Source of the DNA: Bacillota bacterium
GTDB lineage: Bacteria; Bacillota; Clostridia; Oscillospirales; Ruminococcaceae
Length of the DNA: 64,000 bases
Reading direction: 5' to 3'
NCBI GenBank assembly: GCA_023457355.1
Contig: JAEWLW010000088.1
Location: 1-64,000 of the forward strand
Position 1 is the first letter of the stretch, and the number at the start of each line of letters is the position of its first letter. The notes under the pieces were generated by a model. The model saw nothing but the letters and a program-made list of their open reading frames with translations, ran no database searches and was not told the origin of the DNA. This document shows, in pieces, positions 1 through 8,399 of this stretch. The position numbers and the translations under genes are program-made.

Positions 1-40
1 TTGCTGTTATCCTATAACGGACTGAAGGAGGTGCAGACAG

Positions 41-229
41 ATGGCAAAATGCGATATCTGCGGTAAGGGCGTAACCTTCGGAATTAAGGTTTCTCACTCC
101 CATCGGAGATCTAACAGAACTTGGAAACCTAATGTCAAGCGTGTAAAGGCAATTGTGAACGGTACCCCTTGTCACGTTCACGCCTGCACCCGCTGCTTGC
201 GTTCCGGTAAGATTACCAGAGCTATCTAA
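41..229 (+). CDS. rpmB: 50S ribosomal protein L28
   Basis: The 62-residue product is a structural protein of the large ribosomal subunit. It begins MAKCDICGKG and carries the paired CxxC-type cysteines (C5/C8 and C49/C52 region) of zinc-ribbon L28 proteins, followed by the SHSHRRSNRTWKPN core typical of the family; the length is normal. The ATG follows a strong GAAGGAGGTG site. It is a single-gene unit closed by a hairpin terminator about 25 nt downstream. The four cysteines mark it as the zinc-binding (C+) form. Very sure. Confidence 0.98.
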   Translation: MAKCDICGKGVTFGIKVSHSHRRSNRTWKPNVKRVKAIVNGTPCHVHACTRCLRSGKITRAI

Positions 230-252
230 TTTTAATTGAATAGCAATTCTAG

Positions 253-280
253 AAAAAGCACGCTTTCAGCGTGCTTTTTT
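253..280 (+). terminator. rho-independent terminator of rpmB
   Basis: Arms AAAAGCACGC and GCGTGCTTTT enclose a short loop and run into a T tract, 24 nt after the rpmB stop. Confidence 0.9.
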
Positions 281-368
281 GGGTTTTGCGCTTCTTTTCC
301 CGCAGTGTGTACCTCTGAAAGCATTGTTGCGTAATATAGTAGTAACAAAAGTCAAGGAGGTGACGCAG

Positions 369-530
369 ATGCAATCTAACAGTACCCCTTTTTCGCTGCG
401 AATTCCCAAAGAACTGCTGCTGCGGCTAAAACGTCTGGCCAAGCACAATAAACGTTCTGCCAACCGGGAGGCCGAGCAGATTCTCGAAGAATATCTTAAT
501 CGATGGGAGAAGGAACACCCGTTAAATTAA
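369..530 (+). CDS. small ribbon-helix-helix (Arc-like) DNA-binding protein
   Basis: A 53-residue protein, MQSNSTPFSLRIPKELLLRL..., with the Arc/MetJ-type plan: a short beta strand (FSLRIP), a helix (KELLLRLKRLAKHN) and a second amphipathic helix (SANREAEQILEEYLNRW). Such proteins dimerise and insert the strand into the DNA major groove. The ATG at 369 follows AAGGAGGTGACGCAG; an upstream ATG in the same frame at 279 has no binding site and lies inside the rpmB terminator region. Its targets are unknown. It converges with the ABC lipoprotein gene, the two stops being 4 nt apart. The Arc-like assignment rests on pattern, so moderately sure. Confidence 0.75.
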   Translation: MQSNSTPFSLRIPKELLLRLKRLAKHNKRSANREAEQILEEYLNRWEKEHPLN

Positions 531-534
531 TGGC

Positions 535-2094
535 TTACCGGACGCGTTTAGCATCCGCAAAATAGACTGTGCGGGATACGGTGGAATAAGATACGCCTTC
601 TATTCCCTCTCCGGTTGCAAAAAGCGACGGCGCCACAAACAACGGAACAGCCACATATTCATCCACCAGCTTTTGTTCCGCCATCAGCAATTGTGCCGCG
701 GCCGCATTTGGCTCCGACTGTTGTCTGGCCCGGCTGATCATCTCAGAGATTGAAGGCATCTCGCCGTTTTCGTCAAGCGGCAGACTTTCAAATGCGGATA
801 AAAGGTCCACCGGGCTGTTCCCCTGCGCCGTAAGCGGAACAATCGCAAGGTCAAAATCTCCGTTTTCCACCCTGCTCAGCAGGTCGTAATAATCGAGCTG
901 TTCCATGTTGACAAAAGCCGAAAGTTCCTGCTGCCACCTGCGCTGTATGGCTCCCCCAAGATCGGGTCCCGGCATAAAATTGCTGACCAGCAGCGTCAGG
1001 CGGCCTACATCCTCCTGTTTTAAACCATCTACCGCACTTAAAAATATCTGGCGGGCTCCTTCCGGCACCGCGGCTGGCTGCGGTGTCGGCGCCAATTCAC
1101 GATAGGGACTTCCCCAAAGCATGGCGCTTGGGGCAATAATGCCATGGTAGGGCTGCAGGTAATCCGGCAGCCTTCCTACCAATTCGTCCATATGCATTGC
1201 GGCGGTCAGCGCGGCGCGTACATCGCGGTGGGCAAGCAATTTTCCCGAAATATTATAAAGCAACATCCAGCTTTGGTCATAAAAGGTTTCGCCTTCCAGC
1301 CCCTGTGCCTCGCTCAACCGTTGAAAGGGCACAAAAACCAGGTCGCTTTTGCCCTCTAAATACAATGAAACCGGATCGCCCCTGTTAACATAAAACTCAA
1401 CGCCGTCAATCTGCACCGGGTTGCGAAAGGCCGGGTTCTTCTGCACCGAAATGACGTTGCCATCCCACCCCTTGACATAAAAAGGGCCATTGCATAAAAG
1501 ATTTTGCGCCGCCAACCCATACCGGCCCTTTTGGGCGGCAAAAAACTTTTTCTGGCAAGGCATGGCCGACGCGCTTGAAAGCAGAGACAAAAGCGAGGGG
1601 TCATCATGCGCCAACGTTATCTCTAAAGCCGTATCACTTTGGGCCCTCACGCCAAGGGCAGTTGGCGGCAGCTCCCCGGACAAGATTCTTTCGGCATTTT
1701 GGATCATGCAATACCGGTCGGCATCAGGGGCGGGCGCATCCTGATTGAACAGCCTTTGCAGCGCATATGAAAAATCATGCGCTGTCAGTGGATCGTCGTT
1801 GGACCAGCGTAATCCATCACGCAATGTGAACGTATAGGTTAACCGGTCGTCGGAAATCTCCCAACGCTCGGCGCAGGCCGGTACCACCTCTCCAGCCGGT
1901 GAGATGGCTGTCAACCCCTCAAACGAATTTTCAATAATGGTTCGTGCAGCCGAAGAAGCTGCGTATTGCGGGTCCAGCGTCTCCGGGGAGGATACGAGAT
2001 CATAACGCAGTTCAACCGGTTGTTCCTGCTTAAAACAGCCGCATATCAACAACAGAAAAAACAGAACACCAAATTTCAACAGGTTTCCTCTCAT
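535..2094 (-). CDS. oligopeptide-type ABC transporter substrate-binding lipoprotein (SBP_bac_5)
   Basis: A 519-residue extracytoplasmic binding protein. The N terminus MRGNLLKFGVLFFLLLICGCF is a lipoprotein signal with lipobox ICGC. The mature part has the OppA/DppA pattern: LDPQYAASSAARTIIENSFEGL near the start, then YTFTLRDGLRWSNDDPLTAHDFSYALQRLF, the family signature. It should capture peptides for an importer, but no permease or ATPase genes lie nearby, so it is an orphan and may use a transporter encoded elsewhere. The start at 2094 was chosen because AAAGAGGAGG precedes it; an in-frame ATG at 2208 lacks a site. A good promoter lies at 2220-2248, giving a leader of about 120 nt. Confidence 0.9.
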   Translation of the reverse strand: MRGNLLKFGVLFFLLLICGCFKQEQPVELRYDLVSSPETLDPQYAASSAARTIIENSFEGLTAISPAGEVVPACAERWEISDDRLTYTFTLRDGLRWSNDDPLTAHDFSYALQRLFNQDAPAPDADRYCMIQNAERILSGELPPTALGVRAQSDTALEITLAHDDPSLLSLLSSASAMPCQKKFFAAQKGRYGLAAQNLLCNGPFYVKGWDGNVISVQKNPAFRNPVQIDGVEFYVNRGDPVSLYLEGKSDLVFVPFQRLSEAQGLEGETFYDQSWMLLYNISGKLLAHRDVRAALTAAMHMDELVGRLPDYLQPYHGIIAPSAMLWGSPYRELAPTPQPAAVPEGARQIFLSAVDGLKQEDVGRLTLLVSNFMPGPDLGGAIQRRWQQELSAFVNMEQLDYYDLLSRVENGDFDLAIVPLTAQGNSPVDLLSAFESLPLDENGEMPSISEMISRARQQSEPNAAAAQLLMAEQKLVDEYVAVPLFVAPSLFATGEGIEGVSYSTVSRTVYFADAKRVR

Positions 2095-2219
2095 GCGTCT
2101 CCTCCTCTTTATTGTGTAAATTACAAACCGGCTTTTAAAACGGTCAAAAAGCATTTCTTTAAAGCCTGTTGGGTTTATCAGCATGGCATCATCGGTTTGT
2201 TGCCACATAATCCGCTCGT

Positions 2220-2248
2220 ATCATAGCACATCAGCGCTTTGTTTTCAA
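2220..2248 (-). promoter_or_regulatory. sigma-A type promoter of the orphan peptide-binding lipoprotein
   Basis: On the minus strand, -35 TTGAAA (2243-2248), a 17-nt spacer and -10 TATGAT (2220-2225). Confidence 0.7.
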
Positions 2249-2294
2249 GGCAGGCAAAAGCGGCGCTATAGGCCACTGTGCCGGTTATAAAACG

Positions 2295-2322
2295 AAGGGA
2301 CTTTCACGCGTGAAAGTCCCTT
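2295..2322 (-). terminator. hairpin terminator of the 182-aa secreted protein gene
   Basis: A perfect 28-nt palindrome with half AAGGGACTTTCACG, followed on the minus strand by CGTTTTAT. Confidence 0.75.
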
Positions 2323-2373
2323 TAGCTTGTGCCGATATCGCGTTAAACCCATGAACAATCAGTGAGCGGTTTC

Positions 2374-2922
2374 TTATTCCAACGGCTCCAGCAACAGCGG
2401 GCTGTCAGGTTCCAGCTTCTCTGCCGGCAGACTTCTGTCGGAGATAACGTACTGGCTTAAGTTCCGCACGCGCAGCAGAAATCCACCGGCTTCTTCATTA
2501 TAAACGGCCCCAATATCATACAGTGTCCGATTGATATTGCGATAAAGAAAGCTGCCCGGTTCAGCCGGCAAAAGCAACGTGCCGTAGTGGTGGAAGTAAT
2601 CCCCGTTGCCGTTAAAAAACAACAGCGTCGCTTCCGGGTAACGGTCCAATATGGCGTCGTCATAATCACAGTTGGCACCCAGCGTCAGGTCGTCCTGCCC
2701 CAGGGTATTCACCGTAAAAGTCGCGTCTTTAAATACCTCAAACGCAAATTCCCAGCCCTCGTCCTCAGCCGTGCCGCCATCTATTTCCTTGTCGAAATAA
2801 TAACGGTGCTGCCGGTTGTAAATCACATCGCGTTCAAAATCGCCTGATGCCGCTGTGGCATGCACACAAACCGCCGCTGCCAGTGCTGCACAAAGCAGGA
2901 CTATCCACATCTTTTTGCGCAT
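2374..2922 (-). CDS. secreted protein of unknown function
   Basis: A 182-residue protein with a clear Sec signal peptide (MRKKMWIVLLCAALAAAVCVHATAAS), so it is exported. The mature part is acidic and rich in aromatic residues and looks like a mostly beta globular domain; I recognise no family. The start at 2922 follows GGAGGGGACGGAA; an in-frame ATG five codons upstream overlaps that site. It lies 32 nt downstream of the coiled-coil gene and on the same strand as the MMPL transporter, so it is plausibly the third gene of that transport operon, ending at the palindrome at 2295-2322. Function is inferred only from context. Confidence 0.65.
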   Translation of the reverse strand: MRKKMWIVLLCAALAAAVCVHATAASGDFERDVIYNRQHRYYFDKEIDGGTAEDEGWEFAFEVFKDATFTVNTLGQDDLTLGANCDYDDAILDRYPEATLLFFNGNGDYFHHYGTLLLPAEPGSFLYRNINRTLYDIGAVYNEEAGGFLLRVRNLSQYVISDRSLPAEKLEPDSPLLLEPLE

Positions 2923-2954
2923 TTCCGTCCCCTCCAATGGAATAATTATAGCAC

Positions 2955-4880
2955 TTATTTAAACAGTTCCGCAAGGCCGTCTCTGATCACCCGAAACACG
3001 CGGACGATGCGCGCGCCGACCGTGCTTTGGGCTTCTTCCTCCTCGGCGGACAGAACATCCTCATCATCCGGAAGTTGAATTTCCTGCGTTCTCATAATGA
3101 TTTGCAGGCTGCGCGGCGGCACATTTTCAGGGGAGGTCAGCGATACCTTCTCTGCCGAGGTGTCGATATCCAGCACGCCAAAATCATCATCCAGCCGGTG
3201 CCACTCATCCTTGATGATATTGGATATCGTCTCCCGGTTGGCCTGAAGGTCATCGGTTTTGTGCAGCACATTCAGCAGGTCGCTGAGCATCTGCGTAACA
3301 CCCGCTATGCTGACCCTGGCGCCCTCGTTAAGCAGGTCGCTGCTGTCTGAAAGCATTGTATCCACCGAGTCGAGCATGCCGCGGGTATGCTTCATCAGGT
3401 CGGCTGTGTCATCCATCACCCGGGAGGTCTCTTCCAGAATATCCTCCATCTCGCCGGAAAGCGCATAGATGTCGCCGATACTGCTGCTGATGCCGGCTGA
3501 AAGCGTCTCGCTGTCTTCCACCATACCGCTCATTGTGGCATTAATAGCCTGAAGCTCCTGTAGCATTGCCGCCGCCGATTCCTGTACGACATCGTCCGGA
3601 GCGCCATCGGCCTCGCCCGCCAGCGATTCAATTTCTTCCACCGAGGATTCCATCTGCCGAATATAGCTGGAAAATGTTGAGGAATCCAGATAAGATAACG
3701 CCGTTTCAAGCGCACCGGTCTGCAAGGCGATTTCATCAACAAGCGCCTGCTTTCGGGCGGAAGAGGTGGCCGGACTGTTGAATTCCAGCACAGCGGCTTT
3801 AAGCTTGGTCATCAGGGTGTATATTTCCTCAATCCCCTCGCCCATACCGCCCATCAAGCCCGCGATGGATTCCGCACTGCTGCCCATGCCTTTGATAGCG
3901 CCCGAGAGGTTGGCATCCCCTAAAAACTCCGCATAATTGTTAAGCCCCTTTTCCATCTCTTTGAGCGAACTGCGTAATTTGGAGACACTTTGGGTAATGC
4001 CGTCGGAATCCTTATCCATCACAGCGCGGGCCTGATCCAACGTGTCAAGCCCCTGAACAGTTGTGCGCATTCCACCCGACATAGCCGACAACATATCGAG
4101 AATATCCTTCACGGTTCCATTCATCGCATTGCTGGCGTCCTCAAGATTGGCCTTGTGGTCTTTCATTTCCGAGATATCATCAAGCTGTGAAAGGGTTGCA
4201 GGCATCATCGCCAGAACAACGCCCGAAGTCTCAAAACTGTCGGTGCCGATATTGAAACTGAACGTGTCCTCCCTTTTGGGCATGGCGATGAAAAACGCCA
4301 ACTGATAGGAGCCAAAGGACTGGAACTGCGCGCCTTGCGCCGAAAAGCTGCTGTTATCGGCGGTATCCGATGCCATGCCGCAAACCAGAATAAAATTATC
4401 CCGGTAATAGGCATTTGCTCTCGGGTTGGGCGTGGCTGTGACATCAACAGTTATCAGTCCCGAAGCACCGGCCAACTGCTCGGCGTGGGTAGGTACACCA
4501 TTGAGCTTGTAGCTGACATCCACCATCCACGGCAGTGTATCAAATGTCTGCTTCTTTGGCACAACCTCGTAATAAAAGCGATTGCCCGCACCGCTGTCCA
4601 AATTCCAGGTGACCCCGTCGTCGCTTTGTTCCGGTGCGTCAAGCGTGCTCATATTGGTCACCGACGCATAGTTGCCGTAATCTTTAAATTGTGTGTTGCT
4701 ATTCAGATCGCAACCCTTAACAATGCTGTAATTGTCGAGTGCACCGTAATAGTCCAGCATCAGGTAAGCCGTCTCATCCACCGTTACCGCAGGGGCGGCG
4801 GCATGTACATAGGTGGCCGGGAAGACCGTAAGCATGCACAGGGCAAGCACGGCTGAAATTGCTTTTTTAGCGGTACGCAT
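2955..4880 (-). CDS. exported coiled-coil protein associated with an MMPL transporter
   Basis: A 641-residue exported protein with an N-terminal signal (MRTAKKAISAVLALCMLTVFPATYVHA). Residues about 30-240 look like a beta-rich domain. Residues about 245-580 are long heptad-rich helices with many Met, Ser and Asp positions (repeated SGM, DDT and LSD motifs), reminiscent of the periplasmic part of YhgE/Pip-type proteins, but the flanking membrane segments of those proteins are absent. The C terminus is acidic (SAEEEEAQ) followed by an amphipathic helix. It starts 4 nt after the MMPL stop, so the two are translated together. Likely an extracytoplasmic partner bridging the RND pump; that role is inference. 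Confidence 0.7.
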   Translation of the reverse strand: MRTAKKAISAVLALCMLTVFPATYVHAAAPAVTVDETAYLMLDYYGALDNYSIVKGCDLNSNTQFKDYGNYASVTNMSTLDAPEQSDDGVTWNLDSGAGNRFYYEVVPKKQTFDTLPWMVDVSYKLNGVPTHAEQLAGASGLITVDVTATPNPRANAYYRDNFILVCGMASDTADNSSFSAQGAQFQSFGSYQLAFFIAMPKREDTFSFNIGTDSFETSGVVLAMMPATLSQLDDISEMKDHKANLEDASNAMNGTVKDILDMLSAMSGGMRTTVQGLDTLDQARAVMDKDSDGITQSVSKLRSSLKEMEKGLNNYAEFLGDANLSGAIKGMGSSAESIAGLMGGMGEGIEEIYTLMTKLKAAVLEFNSPATSSARKQALVDEIALQTGALETALSYLDSSTFSSYIRQMESSVEEIESLAGEADGAPDDVVQESAAAMLQELQAINATMSGMVEDSETLSAGISSSIGDIYALSGEMEDILEETSRVMDDTADLMKHTRGMLDSVDTMLSDSSDLLNEGARVSIAGVTQMLSDLLNVLHKTDDLQANRETISNIIKDEWHRLDDDFGVLDIDTSAEKVSLTSPENVPPRSLQIIMRTQEIQLPDDEDVLSAEEEEAQSTVGARIVRVFRVIRDGLAELFK

Positions 4881-4884
4881 AAAT

Positions 4885-7086
4885 TTATCTTTCCTCCTGC
4901 GGTTCCAGTTTCTTGCGATAGGGGCTGCGCCGGACAGCGCTCGCCAGCAGTTTGATTTTTTTCCCGGTTTTGGCCGCCAGCGCGGTATGCGCTTCTTTAA
5001 GTCTCTGCGTGCGCGCGCGCCCCCTGTTTATGGCGCCGTCAAACAGCGTCAGCAGCAACGGCAGCAGCGTCAGCACAAAAACCATACTGAATAGACCGCC
5101 GCGTCCAATCAGATGCCCCAGATCTACAACGGTGGGCACTGACGACATGAAATTCAGGCCATATCCGACGATAGTCAACACCAATCCGGAGGTCATGATG
5201 GAAAGGGTGCTCTTACTGATGGTTTTGATCGCAGCCTGTTTTTTATCCGGTTCTTCCTGGCGTATGGCGAGATAGTTATTGGTCAGCAGGATGGAATAAT
5301 CCACCGTTGCACCCAGCTGCATGCTGCTTACCATCAAATAACCTAAAAACGCCAGTTTTTCGTTGTAAAGATAGGGCATGGCCATGTTAAAGTAGATGGC
5401 CACCTCAATCGGCACCAGCACGACCAGCGTAATGGCCAGCGAACCAAACGCCATGAACACCACCAGCGCCACGCCCATAATCGAGATCATGTTGACTTCC
5501 TTGTTATCCTGGAGAATAATCGCCTTGATATCCTTGGCAACCGGCGTCTTGCCGACGAAGTATGTATCTTCCGGGTAGTACCGCCCGACGATGGCCTTAA
5601 TTTCGTCGTCATAGGTGAACGCCGTGTCGGTCTCGGTATCACTGCGCACATTAACCAACATGCGGGAATAACTTTGAGTATGCAGCTGTTCGGTCAGGCT
5701 CCTGGGCAGAAAGCGCTCGGGTATACCCTCGGGAAGCACGGCCGAAAGCGCCGTGACATTGCGTATGTAAGGCTGATCTTCCAGTTCTTTTGTCAACCGT
5801 TTCTCAATGACATTGCCCTTATTTGGCATAACCACCACAATGGTGTTGCTAGGCCCGAAAACGTCATCAATGGCTTTTTTCTCCAGCCAGGTGGGGGTTC
5901 CTTCAGCGCAGCCCACCACCGAAGTACCGTACATATAATGGGTAAGGCCCTGCGCAACATAGCACGGTATTATTAAAAGGGCCACCAGCACCGCCACGGC
6001 GAAACGCGAACCGAACACCCGCTTTGCAAATTTATCGAGCGGCGGAATGAACGGTTTGTGCTGCAATCTTTCGATAATGCCCTGCCAGCGTAAAATCAGT
6101 GCCGGCATTAACAGCAGCACCGTAAGCATACTGCATAATATCCCTTTTGCCAGCACCATGCCAATATCGTAGCCGATGGTGAACTTCATCAGCGCCAGCG
6201 CTAAAAAACCGATAACCGTTGTAAATGCGCTTGACACAATCGACGTCATGGCAATGCGCAACGCGTTTTCCATGGCCTGCTCAATGCCAAGCCCTTTATT
6301 TTTTTCGGCTGTAAAGGTATGCAGCAGAAATATCGAGTAATCCATTGCCACGGCAATTTGAAGCAGCGCCGCTGCATTGGAGGAAATAAACGAAATGGTT
6401 CCGAAAATAATATTACTGCCGGTGTTGATGATAACCGCCGCACCCATTGTCACCATAAACAGCACCGGTTCAAACCAGGAATTGGTGGTGAGCGTCAATA
6501 TGCAGATAATGAACAGCACGCCCACCGCTAAGATACGCGGCATTTCATGCGCCATATTTTCACTGACCGTCTTATTTTCAACCGTCGGGCCCGAGATGCT
6601 GCACTTGTCGCCAAGCAGGCTGCGTATGGCGTCGATAGCCGCATAGGATGCGGGTTCGGAGTCGCCCGCCTTGAAAACAACATCGTAAACGGCACTGTTG
6701 TCCCTGTAATAGTCCCCGATGTCCACTACTTCCAAAAAGGCCTTCGAGGTGTAAATATCCGTTGCGGTGTCGGCCCAGGAAACTTGATCGACACCGTCCA
6801 GCGCCGCTATTTTTTCCCTGTACAGCTTCGCCTCGTAAACAGTGACACCCTTAACCATGACACGCGCCGTGCCCGGATAACCAAACTGCGACTCCATCAC
6901 ATCGATGCCCTGCTTGGTCTGTGCCCACGCGGGCAAATATTTGGTTAAATCGTAATTGACCCTAACCATCAGACTGGCAGCCGCGGACAGCACTACCATA
7001 AGGATAAAGAACTTTTCAATCCAGCTTCTTCGCCTCACAATAAAACTGATCAAACGGTCGGCCATCGTTTTTTGAGTGGTAACCAT
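4885..7086 (-). CDS. MMPL/RND family transporter
   Basis: A 733-residue membrane exporter with the two-fold RND plan: one membrane helix, an extracytoplasmic domain of about 150 residues, a five-helix bundle, then the same again. Each bundle holds the paired Asp-Tyr motif of the MmpL/HpnN proton relay (AMDYSIFLL, about D249-Y250; TVDYSILL, about D596-Y597). Such pumps move lipids, hydrophobic metabolites or drugs using the proton gradient. The ATG at 7086 follows GGGAGAG; the ATG ten codons upstream has no site. It heads a minus-strand unit with the coiled-coil protein and the 182-aa protein and is divergent from a TetR regulator, so repression at the 7136-7151 palindrome is likely. Substrate unknown. 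Confidence 0.92.
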   Translation of the reverse strand: MVTTQKTMADRLISFIVRRRSWIEKFFILMVVLSAAASLMVRVNYDLTKYLPAWAQTKQGIDVMESQFGYPGTARVMVKGVTVYEAKLYREKIAALDGVDQVSWADTATDIYTSKAFLEVVDIGDYYRDNSAVYDVVFKAGDSEPASYAAIDAIRSLLGDKCSISGPTVENKTVSENMAHEMPRILAVGVLFIICILTLTTNSWFEPVLFMVTMGAAVIINTGSNIIFGTISFISSNAAALLQIAVAMDYSIFLLHTFTAEKNKGLGIEQAMENALRIAMTSIVSSAFTTVIGFLALALMKFTIGYDIGMVLAKGILCSMLTVLLLMPALILRWQGIIERLQHKPFIPPLDKFAKRVFGSRFAVAVLVALLIIPCYVAQGLTHYMYGTSVVGCAEGTPTWLEKKAIDDVFGPSNTIVVVMPNKGNVIEKRLTKELEDQPYIRNVTALSAVLPEGIPERFLPRSLTEQLHTQSYSRMLVNVRSDTETDTAFTYDDEIKAIVGRYYPEDTYFVGKTPVAKDIKAIILQDNKEVNMISIMGVALVVFMAFGSLAITLVVLVPIEVAIYFNMAMPYLYNEKLAFLGYLMVSSMQLGATVDYSILLTNNYLAIRQEEPDKKQAAIKTISKSTLSIMTSGLVLTIVGYGLNFMSSVPTVVDLGHLIGRGGLFSMVFVLTLLPLLLTLFDGAINRGRARTQRLKEAHTALAAKTGKKIKLLASAVRRSPYRKKLEPQEER

Positions 7087-7135
7087 ATAATCTTCTCTCC
7101 CGGTTTTATTACTCATCTATTGACTTTTACACTAA

Positions 7136-7151
7136 TGTATATTATTATACA
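7136..7151. promoter_or_regulatory. palindromic operator between MMPL operon and tetR
   Basis: A perfect inverted repeat, TGTATA-TTAT-TATACA, sits in the 151-nt divergent interval. On the minus strand it overlaps a possible -10 (TAATAT) placed 17 nt after TTGTAT. Position and symmetry fit a TetR operator repressing the pump; binding is inferred. Confidence 0.6.
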
Positions 7152-7237
7152 ATTGTAAAGAATACAACGGTCACTTTTAAGAATATTCGTGTATTATTCC
7201 ACAATAAGCATGGCCTTTGTGGAGAAAGGGACAAACA

Positions 7238-7837
7238 ATGACGGGAATATCCAACAATAAGGACGACCGGCGTTGCCGAAAAACCAAATTTGCAATTAAA
7301 TCGGCTCTTTTAACTATCATGAAAGAAAAATCGGTATCGAAAATATCCATCAGCGAGCTGACCGAACTGGCTGATGTCAACCGAAAAACTTTTTATAACC
7401 ATTATGCGGATATCGACTCAGTGCTGCGCGACCTTGAGGGCGAATTTTTAGAGCGCCTTTTCAAATTGATCGACAAAGATAATATTTGGAACGGCCTTGA
7501 AAATCCCGCGCCCTTTTTTGAAAAGCTGTTTCTTGAAATTCAGAGCGACCAGCCTTTTTTTAAGCTTTTAATTGAATCGGGCGAGCATGTGCATCTCGTT
7601 TTTAATTTTCGCAACCGCCTGCGCGACCTGTGGGGGGAGCAACTGCAAAACCGCAGCGACTTAGACCCGCATCTTCTGATGTGCTTTATGGATTTCATCG
7701 CCTCCGGCACCGTTTCGATTCTGGAATCCTGGATCAGCAATTCCGATCAGGTACCGTTTGAGCGGCTCTCAGAATTAATCAGCAGCATTATCTCCGGTGC
7801 AAGCCATGCTGCGCTGCACGTTTCGGTAAAAAAATAG
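7238..7837 (+). CDS. TetR/AcrR family transcriptional regulator
   Basis: A 199-residue repressor. The N-terminal helix-turn-helix reads KFAIKSALLTIMKEKSVSKISISELTELADVNRKTFYNHYADIDSVL, with the ISELTELADVNRKTFYNHY core of the TetR family (about residues 30-65). The remaining residues form the helical ligand and dimer domain. The ATG at 7238 follows GGAGAAAGGG; ORF extension upstream lacks a site. It is divergent from the MMPL operon and very probably represses it. Its effector is unknown. The stop overlaps a hairpin that serves as a terminator for the opposite strand. Confidence 0.9.
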   Translation: MTGISNNKDDRRCRKTKFAIKSALLTIMKEKSVSKISISELTELADVNRKTFYNHYADIDSVLRDLEGEFLERLFKLIDKDNIWNGLENPAPFFEKLFLEIQSDQPFFKLLIESGEHVHLVFNFRNRLRDLWGEQLQNRSDLDPHLLMCFMDFIASGTVSILESWISNSDQVPFERLSELISSIISGASHAALHVSVKK

Positions 7838-7854
7838 CCCCCGCACTGCGGGGG
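7830..7854 (-). terminator. terminator facing the pyr operon
   Basis: CCCCCGCA and TGCGGGGG form a tight hairpin that on the minus strand is followed by CTATTTTTTT. It would stop minus-strand transcripts running out of pyrE through repeat copy 1, and it overlaps the tetR stop. Confidence 0.65.
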
Positions 7855-7895
7855 ACTGCACCTGCCAAAAGCAAGGCGCCTCCTGCTGTCGCCGG

Positions 7896-8372
7896 GGGCG
7901 CCTCAGCTTGTAAAAAAACGCATACCATAGAAAATTTTGCACAAGTCAAAAGTTTGGGTCGAGCTTTTGAGTCTGCATTTTCAATTAAACCGCTTAGGCG
8001 CTTAATTGAAAATAAGCCCGGCTATGCTGTGCTTGTTATGCGTAAAAAACGCATAATCCATCCCATACTGTCGTAATCAAAAGCGCGCAGGTCTTGGTGG
8101 AGCCACAGCGGGCATTTATGCCGCCCGCTGTGATAAGCGGAGCCAAGCTGCCGCACGGCGCGCGCCCCTAATATGCGAGCAATCCGGGCAGCGCCCCAAA
8201 CCTGCCCTAATCCTGTAAGAAGCGCAGGAGCGGGCGCGAAAACTTTCCAGTGAACCGTTTTTGCGGGGAGAACCCTCGCCGGGGGTTCTCCCCATGTCGC
8301 GTTAAGCGGCATCCGCTTTGTGTTGTGCAAATTAACAGCACGCCCAGCCTTTTTCGACGGCCTGAGGCGCCC
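7896..8372 (+). repeat. dispersed hairpin-rich repeat, copy 1 (full length)
   Basis: This 477-nt stretch fills the gap between tetR and pyrE and has no convincing ORF. Its reverse complement is closely matched by 29888-30346, and parts by 62406-62673. The ends are inverted: GGGCGCCTCAG (7896-7906) against CTGAGGCGCCC (8362-8372), continuing into a GTCGAAAAA-type stretch. Inside are several strong hairpins: TTTTCAATTAA/TTAATTGAAAA (from 7978), TTATGCGT/ACGCATAA (from 8036), CACAGCGGGC/GCCCGCTGTG (8104-8132) and GGGGAGAACC/GGTTCTCCCC (from 8265). Immediately outside lie similar direct repeats (7874-7903 and 8365-8394). It looks like a non-autonomous mobile element or a structured RNA family; family name unknown. 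Confidence 0.8.
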
Positions 8373-8399
8373 TCGGCGAAAGCCGGGGTGCCTCTATTG

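Noticed and set aside
7217..7237. Upstream in-frame ATG extending the first TetR gene
   Set aside because: The strong GGAGAAAGGG site lies between the two ATGs and belongs to the one at 7238.
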